A stretch of 64,000 nucleotides of DNA from Misgurnus anguillicaudatus (lineage: Eukaryota; Chordata; Actinopteri; Cypriniformes; Cobitidae), in the NCBI RefSeq assembly GCF_027580225.2, contig NC_073354.2, forward strand, positions 31,702,001 to 31,766,000. The letters are read 5' to 3'. Under the pieces are notes generated by a model. It saw nothing but the letters and a program-made list of their open reading frames with translations, was not told the DNA's origin and made no database searches. A program made the translations under genes and the position numbers. Shown one piece after another: positions 45,680 to 56,747 of the stretch (position 1 is the first letter of the stretch; each line of letters begins with the position of its first letter).

Positions 45680-47018
45680 TCTCTGCTCTCAAAAGCTGGA
45701 GGCGTGTCTCAGTGCGAAACCACGCCCACGCGTTGGAAAGCTGTCTCTCTCAACTTTCAAGCACCGCTACAGGCCCTGTCCCAAATGGCAAACTCGGGAC
45801 TTGTGGACTACCTCAGAGTCCACACTTTGATGACATCATGTACTGACCTTAGTGCCCCTTGACGCAAGTCCACGAGGGCGCACCTGAGTCGTATTTGGCC
45901 CTGTCCCAAATGGTGGACTTTCGGTCGCCTGGCCTTAAATTGGGCGTGCTTGCTTAGTCTACAAGTCTGTAGGGTGTCCCATCTGACATTTTTATGCTTC
46001 GAAGTGTGCTCATCAGTGCCCCCTTTCCACTCTTGATGCGGTCTTCGGCAAAGCACACACTGCAGCAGGCTTCTCGCACTTTACCAACCCAGAAGACTTT
46101 GCGAAAGAGCAATCAGACCAATCAGATGATGGACAGGAGGAGTTCACACTGATGGGCAACTTCTCTTCCTATTTCTGATGTGAGGCTCGAGTCTGGCCCT
46201 GTCCCAAATGGCACACTCCAGTTTTGTGGACTTCCACAGAGTCCATATTTTGATGATATCATGTAGTGCAGACTTTAGGGACCCTTGATGAAAGTCCACG
46301 TGGGTGCACCGGAGTCGAATTTTGGGACAGAGCGTCACATCAGAAATAGGAAGAGAAGCTGCCCGTCAGTGTGAACTCCTCCCTTCCGTCATCTGATTGG
46401 TCTTTTTGCTCTTTCGCAAGAACTTCTGGGTTGGTAAAGTGCGCAAAGCCTGCTGCAGTGCGGGCTTCACTATAGACCGCATCAAGGGGGCAAAGGAGGC
46501 ACTGATAAGCACACTTCAATGCGTAAAAATGACAGATGGGACTCGTAGACTAAGCGAGCGCGCGCAATTTAAGGCCACGAGACCGAAAGTCCACATGAAG
46601 TGCGCCATTTGGGACAGGGCCTCTCTCAACTTTCAAACACTTTGGACTTGTGGACTTCCTCAGAGTACACACTTTGATGACATCATGTAGTGCAGAACTT
46701 AGGGACCCTTGACGGGAGTCCACGAGGGTGCGCCAGAGTTGTTTTTTGGGACAGACTCAAGCATCACGCCGGAAATAGGAAGAGAAGTTGCCTATCAGTG
46801 TGAACTCCTCCCATCCGTCATCTGATTCATTTGATTGCTCTTCCGCAAGTACTTTTGGGTTGGTAAAGTGCGTAAGCCTGCAGCAATCAAGGGTGCGGAT
46901 GAGCACACATCGGAACGTAAAAATGACAGATGGGACAATTACGGACTCGTAGACTAAGCGTGCACAAGCAATTCTTTAAATCTGAAAGTCCACATGAAGT
47001 GCACCATTTGGGACAGGG

Positions 47019-47678
47019 CTAGTGATGGGGACGAGACCGCCTATGCCGAGTCCGAGTCAAGACCGAGTCTTTCAAGGGTCGAGACCGAGTCGAGACAGAG
47101 TCTGTTGGTTTTCGAATATAGTTGAGTCAAGACCGAGTCTTTGAGGAAGCAAGTCTGAGTCAAGTCTGAGTCCTTTAGGAGTCGAGATCGAGACTAAGAC
47201 CATAAAATCATGTCAGTTTTCATATTTATGATTTAATATCACCCCAGTTAATAATCAACAGTTAGGCCTACAGACTAAGCTAGATTGGGAATTGTTTAGA
47301 GGAGCAGACTTAAAGTTTTAATAAGGACTATGCTTTTACTGTCATTTAAAAAATCCCTACCACATGCATCATCTTCTGCCTAATTTTCTAGATATAAATA
47401 AACGGCTTTGATGGCAGTAACTTTGCATTGCACCATAGGATGTCATTTTCAAATAATGCCTGTCAACATTTTATTATTTATTGCATTTTATTATTATTGT
47501 TATGTGTCGTGTGGTATTTTATATGAACATAAAAAATGTGTTGGTCTCGAGGACCTAAAATTACGAGTCCTTCTCCTCCCATTGTGGTCCGAGACCGAGT
47601 CAACACGGAGTCTTTGAAGGAACAAGTCAGAGAAACCAGAAATCAGTCTTGAGACCGGTCCGAGTACTACATCACTAG
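47019..47678. mobile_element. GAGTC-rich element (CTAGTGATG ends) nested in the array
   Basis: The ends CTAGTGATG and CATCACTAG are exact inverted copies. ACAGGG lies directly on both sides (47013-47018 and 47679-47684). The interior near both ends is built from GAGACCGAGTC and GTCTTTGA words. It breaks one copy of the array terminus GGGACAGGGCC. Confidence 0.8.
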
Positions 47679-48075
47679 ACAGGGCCACAGGCTGCGTCAA
47701 ATACCCACACTTGCGTTTTGACGTTTTGACGCTCCAAAGTGTGGTCATCAACGCCCCCTTTGCACTCTTGATGCAGTCTTCGGCGAGGCCCGCACTGCTG
47801 CAGGCTTCAAGCACTTTACCAACCCAGAAGTCCTTGCGAAAGAGCAATCAGATGAATCAGACGACAAATGGGAGGAGTTCACACTGATGGGTAACTTCTC
47901 TTCCTATTTCCAGTGTGATGCTCGCACACTCCGGACTTGTGGACTTTTTCAGATTCCTCACTTTGATGACATCATGTAGTGCAGACCTTAGGGACCCTTG
48001 ACGCGAGTTCATGAGGGTGCACCAGGGTCATATATTGGGAAGGCCACCAGACCAAAAGTCCACATGAATTGCGCC

Positions 48076-49001
48076 AGACTCAGGTGTCACACCGGAAATG
48101 GGAAGAGAAGTTGCCCATCAGTGTGAACTCTTCCCTTCCTTCGTCTGATTGCTCTGATTTCTCTTTGCAAGGACTTCTGGGTTGGTAAAACGCATGAAGC
48201 CTGCTGCAGTGTGGGCTTCACAGAAGACCGCATCAAGGGTGCAAAGAGGGCGCTGATGAGCAGACTTCAGAACATAAAAATAACAGATGGGACACCCTTC
48301 AGACTCTTAGACTAAGCCAGCACGTGCAATTTAAGGCCACAAGACCGAAAGTCCACATGAAGTGCCCCATTTGGGACAGGGCCAGACTCGAGCATCACGC
48401 TGGAAATAGGAAGGGAAGTTACCCATCAATATGAGCTCCTCCCTTCCATCGTCTAATTGGTCTGATTGCTCTTTTGCAAGGACTTCTGGGTTGGTAAAGT
48501 GCACGATGCCTGCTGCAGTGCGGGCTTCACTGACGACCGCATCAAGGGTGCAAAGGGGGTGCTGATGAGCACACTTCAGAGTGTTAAATTGACAGATGGG
48601 ACACCCTTCAGACTCTTAGACTAAGCAAACACGTGCAATTTAAGGCCACGAGATCGAAAGTCCACACGAAGTGCCCCATTTGGGACAGGGCCAGACTCGA
48701 GCGTCACGCCGGAAATAGGAAGGGAAGTTGCCCATCAATGTGAGCTCCTCCCTTCCATCGTCTGATTGGTCTGATTGCTCTTTCACAAGGACTTCTGGGT
48801 TGGTAAAGTGCGCAATGCCTGCTGCAGTGCGGCCTTCACTGACGACCGCATCAAGGGTGCAAAGGGGGTACTGATGAGCACACTTCGGAGTGTTAAATTG
48901 ACAGATGGGACACCCTTCAGACTCTTAGACTAAACAAACACATGCAATTTAAGGCCACGAGACCAAAAGTCCACATAAACTGTGCCATTTGGGACAGGGC
49001 C
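48076..49001 (+). repeat. Three tandem 308/309-bp units within the array
   Basis: Units start AGACTC-GGTGTCAC or AGACTCGAGC at 48076, 48384 and 48693, and each ends at a CATTTGGGACAGGGCC terminus. Spacing is 308 then 309 bp. The second and third are more alike than the first, suggesting stepwise unequal exchange. Confidence 0.9.
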
Positions 49002-49230
49002 CTATGGTGTGCCCTCGTGGACTTGCGTCAAGGGTCCCTAAGGTCTGCACTACATGATGACATCAAAGTGTGGACTCTGAGGAAGTCCACAAGTCTGAAG
49101 CATGCCATTTGGGACAGAGCCAGCCACAACCTAATTGGATACTTGTTGTTGGGTTAGAGCCATGCTTGGTGCCTTCAGTTCGTCGTCAAGCCTCCATTTT
49201 AGCCAAATAATCACGAAACAGAAATGTGGA

Positions 49231-50694
49231 AAAATGTATAGTTTCCTTTCCTAATTCTTCTGCTTGCCCCTACACGTGTAACACCACAAAATTCTTACAT
49301 CATGTTCCAAGAATCTCCGCTGTATGTGAAGTGAATCGTTGTTTTGGTTGTCAGTGATTATTGCAGAAATCAGCAAACAGCTGGCGCGGCACTAGTGCGG
49401 ATTGCCTGGGAATTAAAATGGATTTACATTTGTGATTTGGGATGATAGTGGAGCCGTCGTTACCCGTCATCTGGGTAATAAGATGATTTGAGAGTAATAT
49501 GGAGTTTGAATCGAGCACGTGATGTTAGAGCGCAGATGTGTAGAGAGAGGAGGATGGGGTAAAGCCATGTAATATACCTACTGAGACTTTAATCCAAAGC
49601 TCATCTCTAAATGAAGCAATCTTGTGCGTGATTTACAGTCTACTCCATTCGCAGAACATCTGCATGACAATGCTGTAAACAGAAAAGCTTGCAGGCAGGT
49701 ATAATAAAATCGAGCTGTATTTGTATGCAGTATGTTTGTAGTGTATATGCCCTTGTATTCCTCTTAGAGGGTAGCTGGTGAATGGGTTTGCTTGATAGTA
49801 TTTTATATCCCTTAGCAATTTTTCATGGCTTTGTGTTAATGAAAGCAGGTTTTTTGTAGATAATTTGTAATCTGGGCAAGCTTTTCAGACTCTGTGTTAA
49901 AATGTATTGCACCAAATTGCCTTAGTTTTTACTTAATGTAACATGCAGGTGTCTTTATAATCAGTGGCTCTTTTTATTTTACAAACGTTTATGACCATCT
50001 GATGAGGTGCTTCGTACAAATCAATTGTGAAGATGGCATTTTAACGGCTTGGCTTACAGTCTGGCAGGATAATATCTTTAACAAAGACCTTACACTGCAT
50101 TTCAGTACAGGTCATAACATCCAGTCGTGACTTTAGGCATATTTAACTGCAATAAATGCTCTCTAATCAATATATTTAAATAAAGTTTATTTTTAGAATA
50201 AAATATTGTGTTTTATTTTAATTTGTTTGATTGTTGTTAACTAAGTGACATATTAACTAAAAAATTATTTATAATCAGAGACATTACCTTCAAAATACGA
50301 TCGCAATGGTCACAGGAGACGAATTTGAGACGGTCGGATGTTAGGCCTTTTACACACCAGGATGTTCTGCTTTGAAAATTGTATTCAATTTTATTCTTTA
50401 TTATTTATAATTTCAAGCCATTTTCCTCCAGCACTATGACTTGTGGTTACTCACTCCGTGTTCTGCTAGTGTTGTAAATGTCCTACAGCAATGCACAAGT
50501 GCACACGTGTCCAAAAGCACCAAACATCTCTCTGTGTAGACTACAGTACACTGTCAACAAGTGCATCACCTCAGGGCCGATGTGACTGATTTTCCCAGAT
50601 CTTTTCAGGTCATGCTGAGCTCGAAACACTTCACTTCAGTGTTACTGCCAGAGAGAGAAAAGCCCATTTATAGAGTTATTATTTAGGCCAACCC
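49231..50694. other. Unassigned intergenic sequence
   Basis: No gene or repeat terminus recognised. Confidence 0.35.
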
Positions 50695-51283
50695 TACTGA
50701 AAAGAGCTAAAACCAGTCTAAGCTGGTTGGCTGGTTTTAGCTTGTTAAGCTGGTGTAGCTGGCTGGTTTTAGAGAGGTTTTGGACACGTTTGAGCTGGTC
50801 AAGCTGGAAGGCCAGCCGACCAGTGGCGGTTGCATACTGTTTAGACTAGTTTTACAAATTAGTCATCTTTTTTCAAAAGTGAAAAAACTGATTATAACTG
50901 TTTTAAGTCATTTATATAAAAATGTAGACTGATCTCATTTTAATCCAAAAATTAGGCTGATTAGCCCTAAGTAATTGCTAGTGACTAGTTCTTTAAACAC
51001 AGTCTTAACCTATGTTTATGTAACCGGCCCAGCTGGTAAGCTTGGCCACCTTGGCTAAGCTGGTCGGCTGCTTCTAGGTGATTTAAAATGCAAGTAGCTG
51101 GTTTAATCTGGTCCTCCCAGCCTGACAAAGTTGGTCTTCTAGTTTGGCCAAGCTGATGGATCAACTGGTGGGTCAGCTGGTCTCCAAAAACCCTCTAAAA
51201 CCAGCCCGCTCCCCAGCAAAAACCAGGCTGGGAGACCAGCTAAAATCAGCCAACCAGCTTGGTTTTTGCTGGTCTTTTCAGTA
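50695..51283. mobile_element. CCAGC/GCTGG palindromic MITE (TACTGAAAAGA ends) with nested insertion
   Basis: TACTGAAAAGAGCTAAAACC pairs with TTTTTGCTGGTCTTTTCAGTA. The arms are dense with AGCTGGTTGGCTGG and CCAGC words. About 50820-51008 is a smaller insert with inverted ends GGCGGTTGCATA and TATGTAACCGGCC-like. It directly abuts element Z4. Confidence 0.7.
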
Positions 51284-51834
51284 CAACTTGATCTCATGGA
51301 AAGTCGTGTTATAGTCACAAAGTCTTTTTCATGTCACTTGCACAAATTTTTATAAATAGTTTTTTTGTGGCACGACTTTCTTTTACATGTCATTTTATGT
51401 ATTGTTTTCTCATATTTTTCATATTTCTCATTTTTTCCTGTTTTTAAATCATTTTGCTTGGGGTTGGGGTTAGAGTTGGGGTTTGGGTTATGATGTACTT
51501 TTATGTATTGGTTTCTACATGTTTTTAAAACTATTCTTGCCTGGAGTTGGGGTTAGAGTTGGTGTTTGGATTAGGATGAAATGTAACAGAAAGTGATTTT
51601 AATCACAACCCCAAGCGACAATGGTAAGAAAAAACAATGAGAAAACAATACATAAAATAAAACGAAAATCGTGCCATGGCCACGAAAAACTATTTATAGA
51701 AATTCATGCGAGTGATACGAAAAAGACATTCGTGCTCAAGGCACAAAGAAAGAGCTGAATTTTGTGCCATGGACACAAATAAATGAATCAATTTTTTGTG
51801 ACTATAACACAACTTTCCATGAGATCAGATCAGT
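51284..51834. mobile_element. Foldback element Z4
   Basis: The ends CAACTTGATCTCATGGAAAG and CTTTCCATGAGATCAGATCA are inverted copies. The arms use GTGGCACGACTTTC-type and TTTTTCATGTCACTTG words. The centre has AATCATTTTGCTTGGGGTTG, GGGTTAGAGTTGGGGTTTGG and, on the other side, CCCCAAGCGACAATGGTAAG, as in Z3. Confidence 0.75.
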
Positions 51835-52007
51835 CTGTTTAAGTCTTGTTTTTGAAATGTTTCAATTATATGTCAAACAGTAACAATAGTGACCTGCATT
51901 GTCATCTGATTAATTCCAAATACACAATTATGCAGTACACAAAAACACAAACTTCAATTTTCAAATTCTTTCATAATAAGTAGTGTATTTAGTTTGTATT
52001 TGTAATA

Positions 52008-52301
52008 TATAGACCGTTTCAGCAGTAACAGCATAAACTGGCGGCTTTCGTGGTCAACACGTAACTTCCGGTAAACTCCGCTAAGAATAATAACAACAAA
52101 TTGCTTTAAACGTAGTTTATTTATATAACAAACAAAATAAACAACAAGTAGATTACCTAGGAAACCAAAACATTTGTTATTTTCGACATTTGAGTTTAGT
52201 TTCAGCAATTAGTCAGACCATAAAAAAACTGAAAGCGGAAGTAAAGTTCGGACCAGGCGCTTATTGCGTTACCGCACGTACATCCGATGAAACGGTCTAT
52301 A
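52008..52301. mobile_element. TIR element family C copy 2
   Basis: TATAGACCGTTTCAGCAGTA and ATCCGATGAAACGGTCTATA mark the ends, a perfect TATAGACCGTTTCA inverted pair. It shares the AACGTAGTTTATTTATATAA and GATTACCTAGGAAACC blocks with 10413-10695. Confidence 0.85.
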
Positions 52302-52309
52302 GCATTAAA

Positions 52310-52366
52310 TGTTCTCTCATTTGTAAGTCACTTTGGATAAAAGTGGCTCCTAAATAAATAAAGGGG
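52310..52366 (+). repeat. SINE tail fragment
   Basis: TTTGTAAGTCACTTTGGATA then AAAGTGGCTCCTAAATAAAT is the SINE 3' tail alone. Confidence 0.6.
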
Positions 52367-53084
52367 AATGTAGATTTATGACCTCATATTAATTGAAAGA
52401 CTCAATGAAATATATACTGTATGTGGAAAGCCAATAAGGGATTAACATTCATCTTTCTGGGGCAAGTTGTCATACTTGGGCTACACATCTTATACAATGG
52501 GTACATATTAGTTTTGAGTCCAAAGTCTAATGCTTGGTTTCTCTGGCACTGATATGTGTGGCACGTTGTTACAAAACTTTGTTAAATAAACTTGATGACC
52601 TTTAAAAATGACCTTTTATAAATGCTCTTCTTCCAGAACGTGCAATGGTGACAATGTTCAAACAGCTTTTTTGTATCCAAGATTTTGGGATGACACTTAA
52701 TAATAAAGAAACCCATGGGAATTACTTACCTTAGTGAAGGGTTACTACTTCCATCATTCCTACTGTATATAAATTTTGTCCTATAAATAAACGCACAGTT
52801 TATGCATCAGTTGACGGTGGTTAATTGAAGATGGAGTCGTGCCAGAGGCAGGTAATGTTTCTTTGTGGACAGAACTAATTGAATGGCCTGATGTCTGACA
52901 CACCTCGGCCAAGACTTTAAATGAATTGTGTAATTTATCCAGTGCCTCAGGGGGACCTGCTAAATAATGGCCATTTTCAGGCATCAGGTGATGGGGTTAA
53001 CATCATTGTTGTTGTTGTTATAAAACCCAGATCATGTCCTTTAAATAGTATTAAATACTTTTTTCAAATTAGAGGAACGTCTGT
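52367..53084. other. Unassigned intergenic sequence
   Basis: No supported structure seen. Confidence 0.35.
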
Positions 53085-53180
53085 TGAATTTACATTACGC
53101 ATTTAGCAAACGCTTTTATCCAAAGCGACATACAGTGCATTACAATGTATACATTTTTTATTACAGTATCTCCATTGCCA
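53085..53180 (-). repeat. SINE 3' half, minus strand
   Basis: Plus strand reads ACATTACGCATTTAGCAAAC then GCTTTTATCCAAAGCGACAT and ACAGTGCATTACAATGTATA, the reverse of the SINE tail and body. The tRNA-like head is lost. Confidence 0.7.
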
Positions 53181-53320
53181 TTTACTCCAATGCAATGGAC
53201 GTATACAGTTATGGATTTGCAAATTATTATTGCGGTATTTACTTCATAATCCACCAAAATAAACAGGTTTGTCTAACAGTACTTAAATGATACTGTTTTT
53301 ATTATTTGCTTCTTATCAGG

Positions 53321-53468
53321 ACTACAGTACATTGGGATGCATGGCGAAGCTTCGGCACTTGCCTTTAAGCAGAAGAGAAGCTCACATCACCATCACCCCA
53401 CTGTTTGATGATGTGCCAAGAGGAATCACGTGGATGGACGAGAGAGCACAAAAATCTAATATGAATAT
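53321..53468 (+). other. Candidate orphan exon (unresolved)
   Basis: A 101-codon frame (53287-53592) contains a compositionally protein-like middle part (MAKLRHLPLSRREAHITITP, LFDDVPRGITWMDERAQKSN). It is preceded by a polypyrimidine-AG acceptor-like TTTGCTTCTTATCAG (AG at 53319-53320), and GTATGA at about 53469 could serve as a donor. I do not recognise the protein and no adjacent exon is visible. It may be chance, a retro-fragment or an exon of an unannotated transcript. Confidence 0.25.
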
Positions 53469-53839
53469 GTATGACTTAATCCAACCACTGCACCAACATG
53501 TGTGTGTGTGCATCTATGCTGATTTCAAATGTTTTGCCTGTATAGTATACAACCTTTGCTTTATTTTTCAATATGCAGGATGCTTACAGTAATATGTATG
53601 ACCATAAGTGGTTATAGTTCAGACATACTATAGATATATAAAATATTAAAGTATATCTTATTCTATAACTGATCGCTGTTTTAAAGGTATAAATCATTAA
53701 ATATATAACAGAGCACCATATAACTAATGCAGTTTGTCATTCATGATGTGGTCTTTAAGTCAACGCAGTGAAATATCCAGACTAAGCCTCTCATATGACT
53801 ACCACTTCCCGTCCTGCTGTTGGTCTGTTATAAATCCTA

Positions 53840-54445
53840 CACTGTTAAAAATGTATGTAGAAATTACAGTATTACTGGCAGCTGTTTGCCAGTAACTTAC
53901 TGTAGATTTAAATGTATGTTATTTACTGGCAACATAAAAGGGACACTCCACTTTTTGTGAAAATATTTTCATTTTCCAGGTAAATATTTTATTTTAACTG
54001 TTTTGGAATCATTCAGCCGATCTCCGGGTCTATCACTACTACTTTTAGCATAGGTTAGCACAATCCATTGAATCTGATTAGACCATAATAGCATCACGCA
54101 AAAAAATAACCAAAGAGTTTAGATATTTTTCCTATTTAAGACTCTTCTGTAGTGACATTGTGTACTAAGACAGACGGAAAATTAAAAGTTGAATGGATTC
54201 CAAAACGGTAAAAATCAAACGTTTAACTCTAGAGGAGCTGGGAAATTAGCATATTTTCAAAAAGGTGCAGCGTCCCTTTAAAAAGTCTTTATCTTTACAG
54301 AATATAACTTAAATAACAGCCTCATGCAAAGCATTCTGGGAACCTTAATTTTAATGTTAATTTAACTTTGAACAAACTGTTGCCAGTAAATAACATAAAT
54401 TTAAATCTACGGTAAGTTACTGGCAAACAGCTGCGTAACCACAGC
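53840..54445. mobile_element. CACTA-like MITE family B copy 3, split by element D copy 2
   Basis: The left end CACTGTTAAAAATGTATGTA with GGCAGCTGTTTGCCAGTAAC is mirrored at the right by GGTAAGTTACTGGCAAACAG. It shares GCAAAGCATTCTGGGAACC with copy 2. The right CAGTG terminus is degraded. Confidence 0.75.
53936..54282. mobile_element. TTAA-type element D copy 2 (internal deletion)
   Basis: AAAGGGACACTCCACTTTTT at the left and GCAGCGTCCCTTTAA at the right are inverted ends. Shared words with copy 1: ACCATAATAGCATC-, AAAATAACCAAAGAGTTTAG and GACTCTTCTGTAGTGACAT. The central hairpin of copy 1 is missing. Nested in family B copy 3. Confidence 0.8.
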
Positions 54446-54752
54446 CCAAAAAGCATATCAGTAATTATTACTTCAGTAATATTTCCTGTATGAATACACA
54501 ATCTTGATGCATAACATTTATTTAATCCCTTTTATTTTAAAATTGATTGAATCCATGCACATCTTAAAAACTTTATTAGTTAACTGCATTTAAAATAGGA
54601 CATCTCAAAGTAATAGGATCACATTTGAACCATTATTTATATTACTTAGTAATGTTAGCCTTATGTGGTAAGAAGTATTTATTAATTACAGCTTGCAAGT
54701 TGGACATGCATTAAAGTTATTTGACTTAAATGCCTTTAACTAAATATTAATG

Positions 54753-55010
54753 CACTGTAAAAAATACTTTGCTGCCTTAAAATGTTTTGTTGAATCAACT
54801 CGGATTTACAAGTCATTTCAACTTGCTATTATTTATCTTGACAGAGATGAGTTGTTATAACTACAGGTGAGTTGTTATAACTTATAAAGTTGAGTTGACT
54901 TTTCTTAACTATATTTTGTGAGTTGTGATAACTCATCTCTGTTGACATGACTTGTAAGTCTGGGTTGATTTAACGGGGAATTTTAAAGCAGCAAAGTATT
55001 TTTTACAGTG
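54753..55010. mobile_element. CACTA-like MITE family H copy 1
   Basis: CACTGTAAAAAATACTTTGC pairs with AAAGTATTTTTTACAGTG. The interior mirrors GAGATGAGTTGTTATAAC and TTATAACTCATCTCT-type blocks. TG lies on both sides. Near-identical in layout to 56862-57120. Confidence 0.85.
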
Positions 55011-55011
55011 T

Positions 55012-55647
55012 GGTAACAATTTACAGTGAGCTTGTATTTGTTAACTTTAGTCAGTGCAGTAACTATTATTATAAATCATACTACAGCATTTATTAAACAT
55101 ATAGTTTATGTCAATTTTAGCATTATCTAACACATTTTAGACCATTAGTTAATGCACAATGAACAATTTTGTTGGCATTAACTTGCTGAAAACTATATTG
55201 CTGTTTGTTAGTTCATTTTTCATTTACTATTGTTAACAAATACAATCTTATTTTAAAGGTGCAGTGTGTAACTTTAAGAAGGATCTCTTGACAGAAATGC
55301 AAAATAATAAACAAAACTATATTATCAGGGGTGTATAAAAACCTTTCATAATGAACCGTTATGTGTTTATTGCTTTAGAATGAGACATTTTATCTACATA
55401 CATCGAGGGTCCCCTTACATGGAAGTTGCCATTTTGTGCAGCCATGTTTCTAAAGAAGCCCTTAACGGACAAACTTTTTTACTAAGTTGTCTCCAACGAT
55501 GACATGTTTGTCCGGTGGCAGCTACCGTAGCTTCTCTATGTGTTTCAAAAGCAAGAGGTGAGCAGTGGACTGAGCCGTTTATTGTAATGTGCAACCTCAC
55601 CACTAGATGCCGCTAAAATTTACACACTGTACCTTTAAAGTGTTATC
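55012..55647. mobile_element. GGTAACA...TGTTATC TIR element, split by TTAA MITE
   Basis: GGTAACAATTTACAGTGAGC at the left and TTTTAAAGTGTTATC at the right form degenerate GGTAACACTTTA-type ends. Interior has TTAGTTAATGCACAATGAAC. It relates to the repeat at 1378-1592. Confidence 0.65.
55253..55638. mobile_element. TTAA-flanked MITE (AAAGGTGCAGTGTGTAA ends)
   Basis: TTAAAGGTGCAGTGTGTAAC pairs with TTTACACACTGTACCTTTAA. TTAA sits at each edge. Contains ATGGAAGTTGCCATTTTGTG. Removing it restores the host end CTTATTTTAAAGTGTTATC. Confidence 0.85.
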
Positions 55648-55650
55648 ATA

Positions 55651-55821
55651 CACTCTCAGAAAAAAAGATACAAAAGCTGTCACTGGGACTGTACCTTTTA
55701 AAAAGGTCCTAATATGTTGATACCAATATGCACCTTTCAGATAAAACTGTGTACTTTTTGAAAAGGTAAAGTGCCCCAATGTCAGCTTTTGTGCGTTTCT
55801 TATACCTTTTTTCTGAGAGTG
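55651..55821. mobile_element. MITE with CACTCTCAGAAAAAAAG ends
   Basis: CACTCTCAGAAAAAAAGATA pairs with TTTTTTCTGAGAGTG. TA on both sides (55649-55650 and 55822-55823). Interior ACCTTTT-AAAAGGT words are mirrored. Related sequence hosts the hAT insertion near 59.6 kb. Confidence 0.85.
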
Positions 55822-55925
55822 TATAAAAATAAGTATAACTTAATGTGTTTTGATTGTGTACTCAGTGTTGATTTTATGGAAGTTAACTTGTCAATGTAGG
55901 CAGGTGCATCGCCTCCTCGAGTATG

Positions 55926-56732
55926 AACAGCAGCCTAGAATCAATCAATATAAGTGGACCAATAAAGGTGTTAATCCCCGCCATGCTCTGCGTGAACTTG
56001 AGATGTGACATTTGGGATCACAAGCAATTGGCTTGAAAATGAGAGAAGGGATGCAGAGTGAACATACTTAAATGCAAATATGAGTGACAGAGCTTTAAAT
56101 AAAATTGCATTTAATGAAAATAAAATAAAAGTTTAAAGAACAAAGATTCACTTCACAGACCACCTGCATGCCCACTGAAGGGCAGCGTGCCCTGACAGGG
56201 TTTCTGAATGCTGGCTATAATCTTTCTCATTGTTGATGACAGATAAATAAGCACTCTGTTTGATTATAGGAGTGGAAGGATCTGATGAGACGCAGCATGG
56301 GAACAGGTGTAGAAGATTGACGTCAATTCAAGTTTACTGCTTCCAAGCTCCTCACAGGTAGAAATGATGCCTCTTATGTTAGCTATTTTCTCACACTTAT
56401 AAAAATAGATGTCTGGTTAATACATATTCTTCAGAATCTTTTTGTTATTATATTTTTTTATGCTGAGAAAACGTTTAGCATGGTTATCCAGTCGGGGTCA
56501 ATGTGCATGCAACGCAGGTGGCCTGTAAAGTGAATCTTTTATTTTATTTTCATTAAATGCTATTTTATTTAACTGCTCAATTACTTTTTAATTTGGGAAT
56601 GTTCACTCTGCATTCTTTCTCTTATTTTCAAGTTAATGATTTCAAATGACACATTTTAAGTTTATGCAGAGCATGGCGGGGTTAAACACCTTTATTGCTC
56701 CCACTTATATTGATTGATTTTAGGCTGCTGTT
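55926..56732. repeat. Foldback repeat with about 240-bp arms
   Basis: The left arm (about 55926-56175) and right arm (about 56500-56732) are reverse complements at roughly 80 percent by eye. Shared blocks are AACAGCAGCCTA, ATCAATCAATATAAGTGG, AATAAAGGTGTT, CCCCGCCATGCTCTGC and GCATTTAATGAAAATAAAAT. The loop is about 325 bp. I do not recognise the family. Confidence 0.7.
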
Positions 56733-56747
56733 TTAGACTCTTTTAGA

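Larger units (their letters stand above)
45771..49122. mobile_element. Composite array of a hAT-like transposon (CCCTGTCCCAAATGG termini)
   Basis: Nine near-intact copies of one terminus occur. Three face right (45773, 45898, 46195) and six are its reverse complement, near 46603, 47002, 48365, 48674, 48983 and 49103. Shared internal blocks (TGATGACATCATGTAGTGCA; ACTTCTGGGTTGGTAAAGTG; GCCTGCTGCAGTGCGGGCTT; CCACGAGACCGAAAGTCCAC) recur in both orientations. The outermost ends are mutually inverted, so the cluster looks like one element that grew by self-insertion and tandem duplication. Confidence 0.8.
45680..49230. repeat. Dispersed repeat L copy 2, split by composite array
   Basis: The left piece 45680-45770 (GATTCTCTGCTCTCAAAAGC, AACCACGCCCACGCG, TCTCTCAACTTTCAAGCACC) and right piece 49123-49230 (ACAACCTAATTGGATACTTG, GCCTTCAGTTCGTCGTCAAG, CATTTTAGCCA) match the continuous order in copy 1 at 23870-24790. 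Confidence 0.65.
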
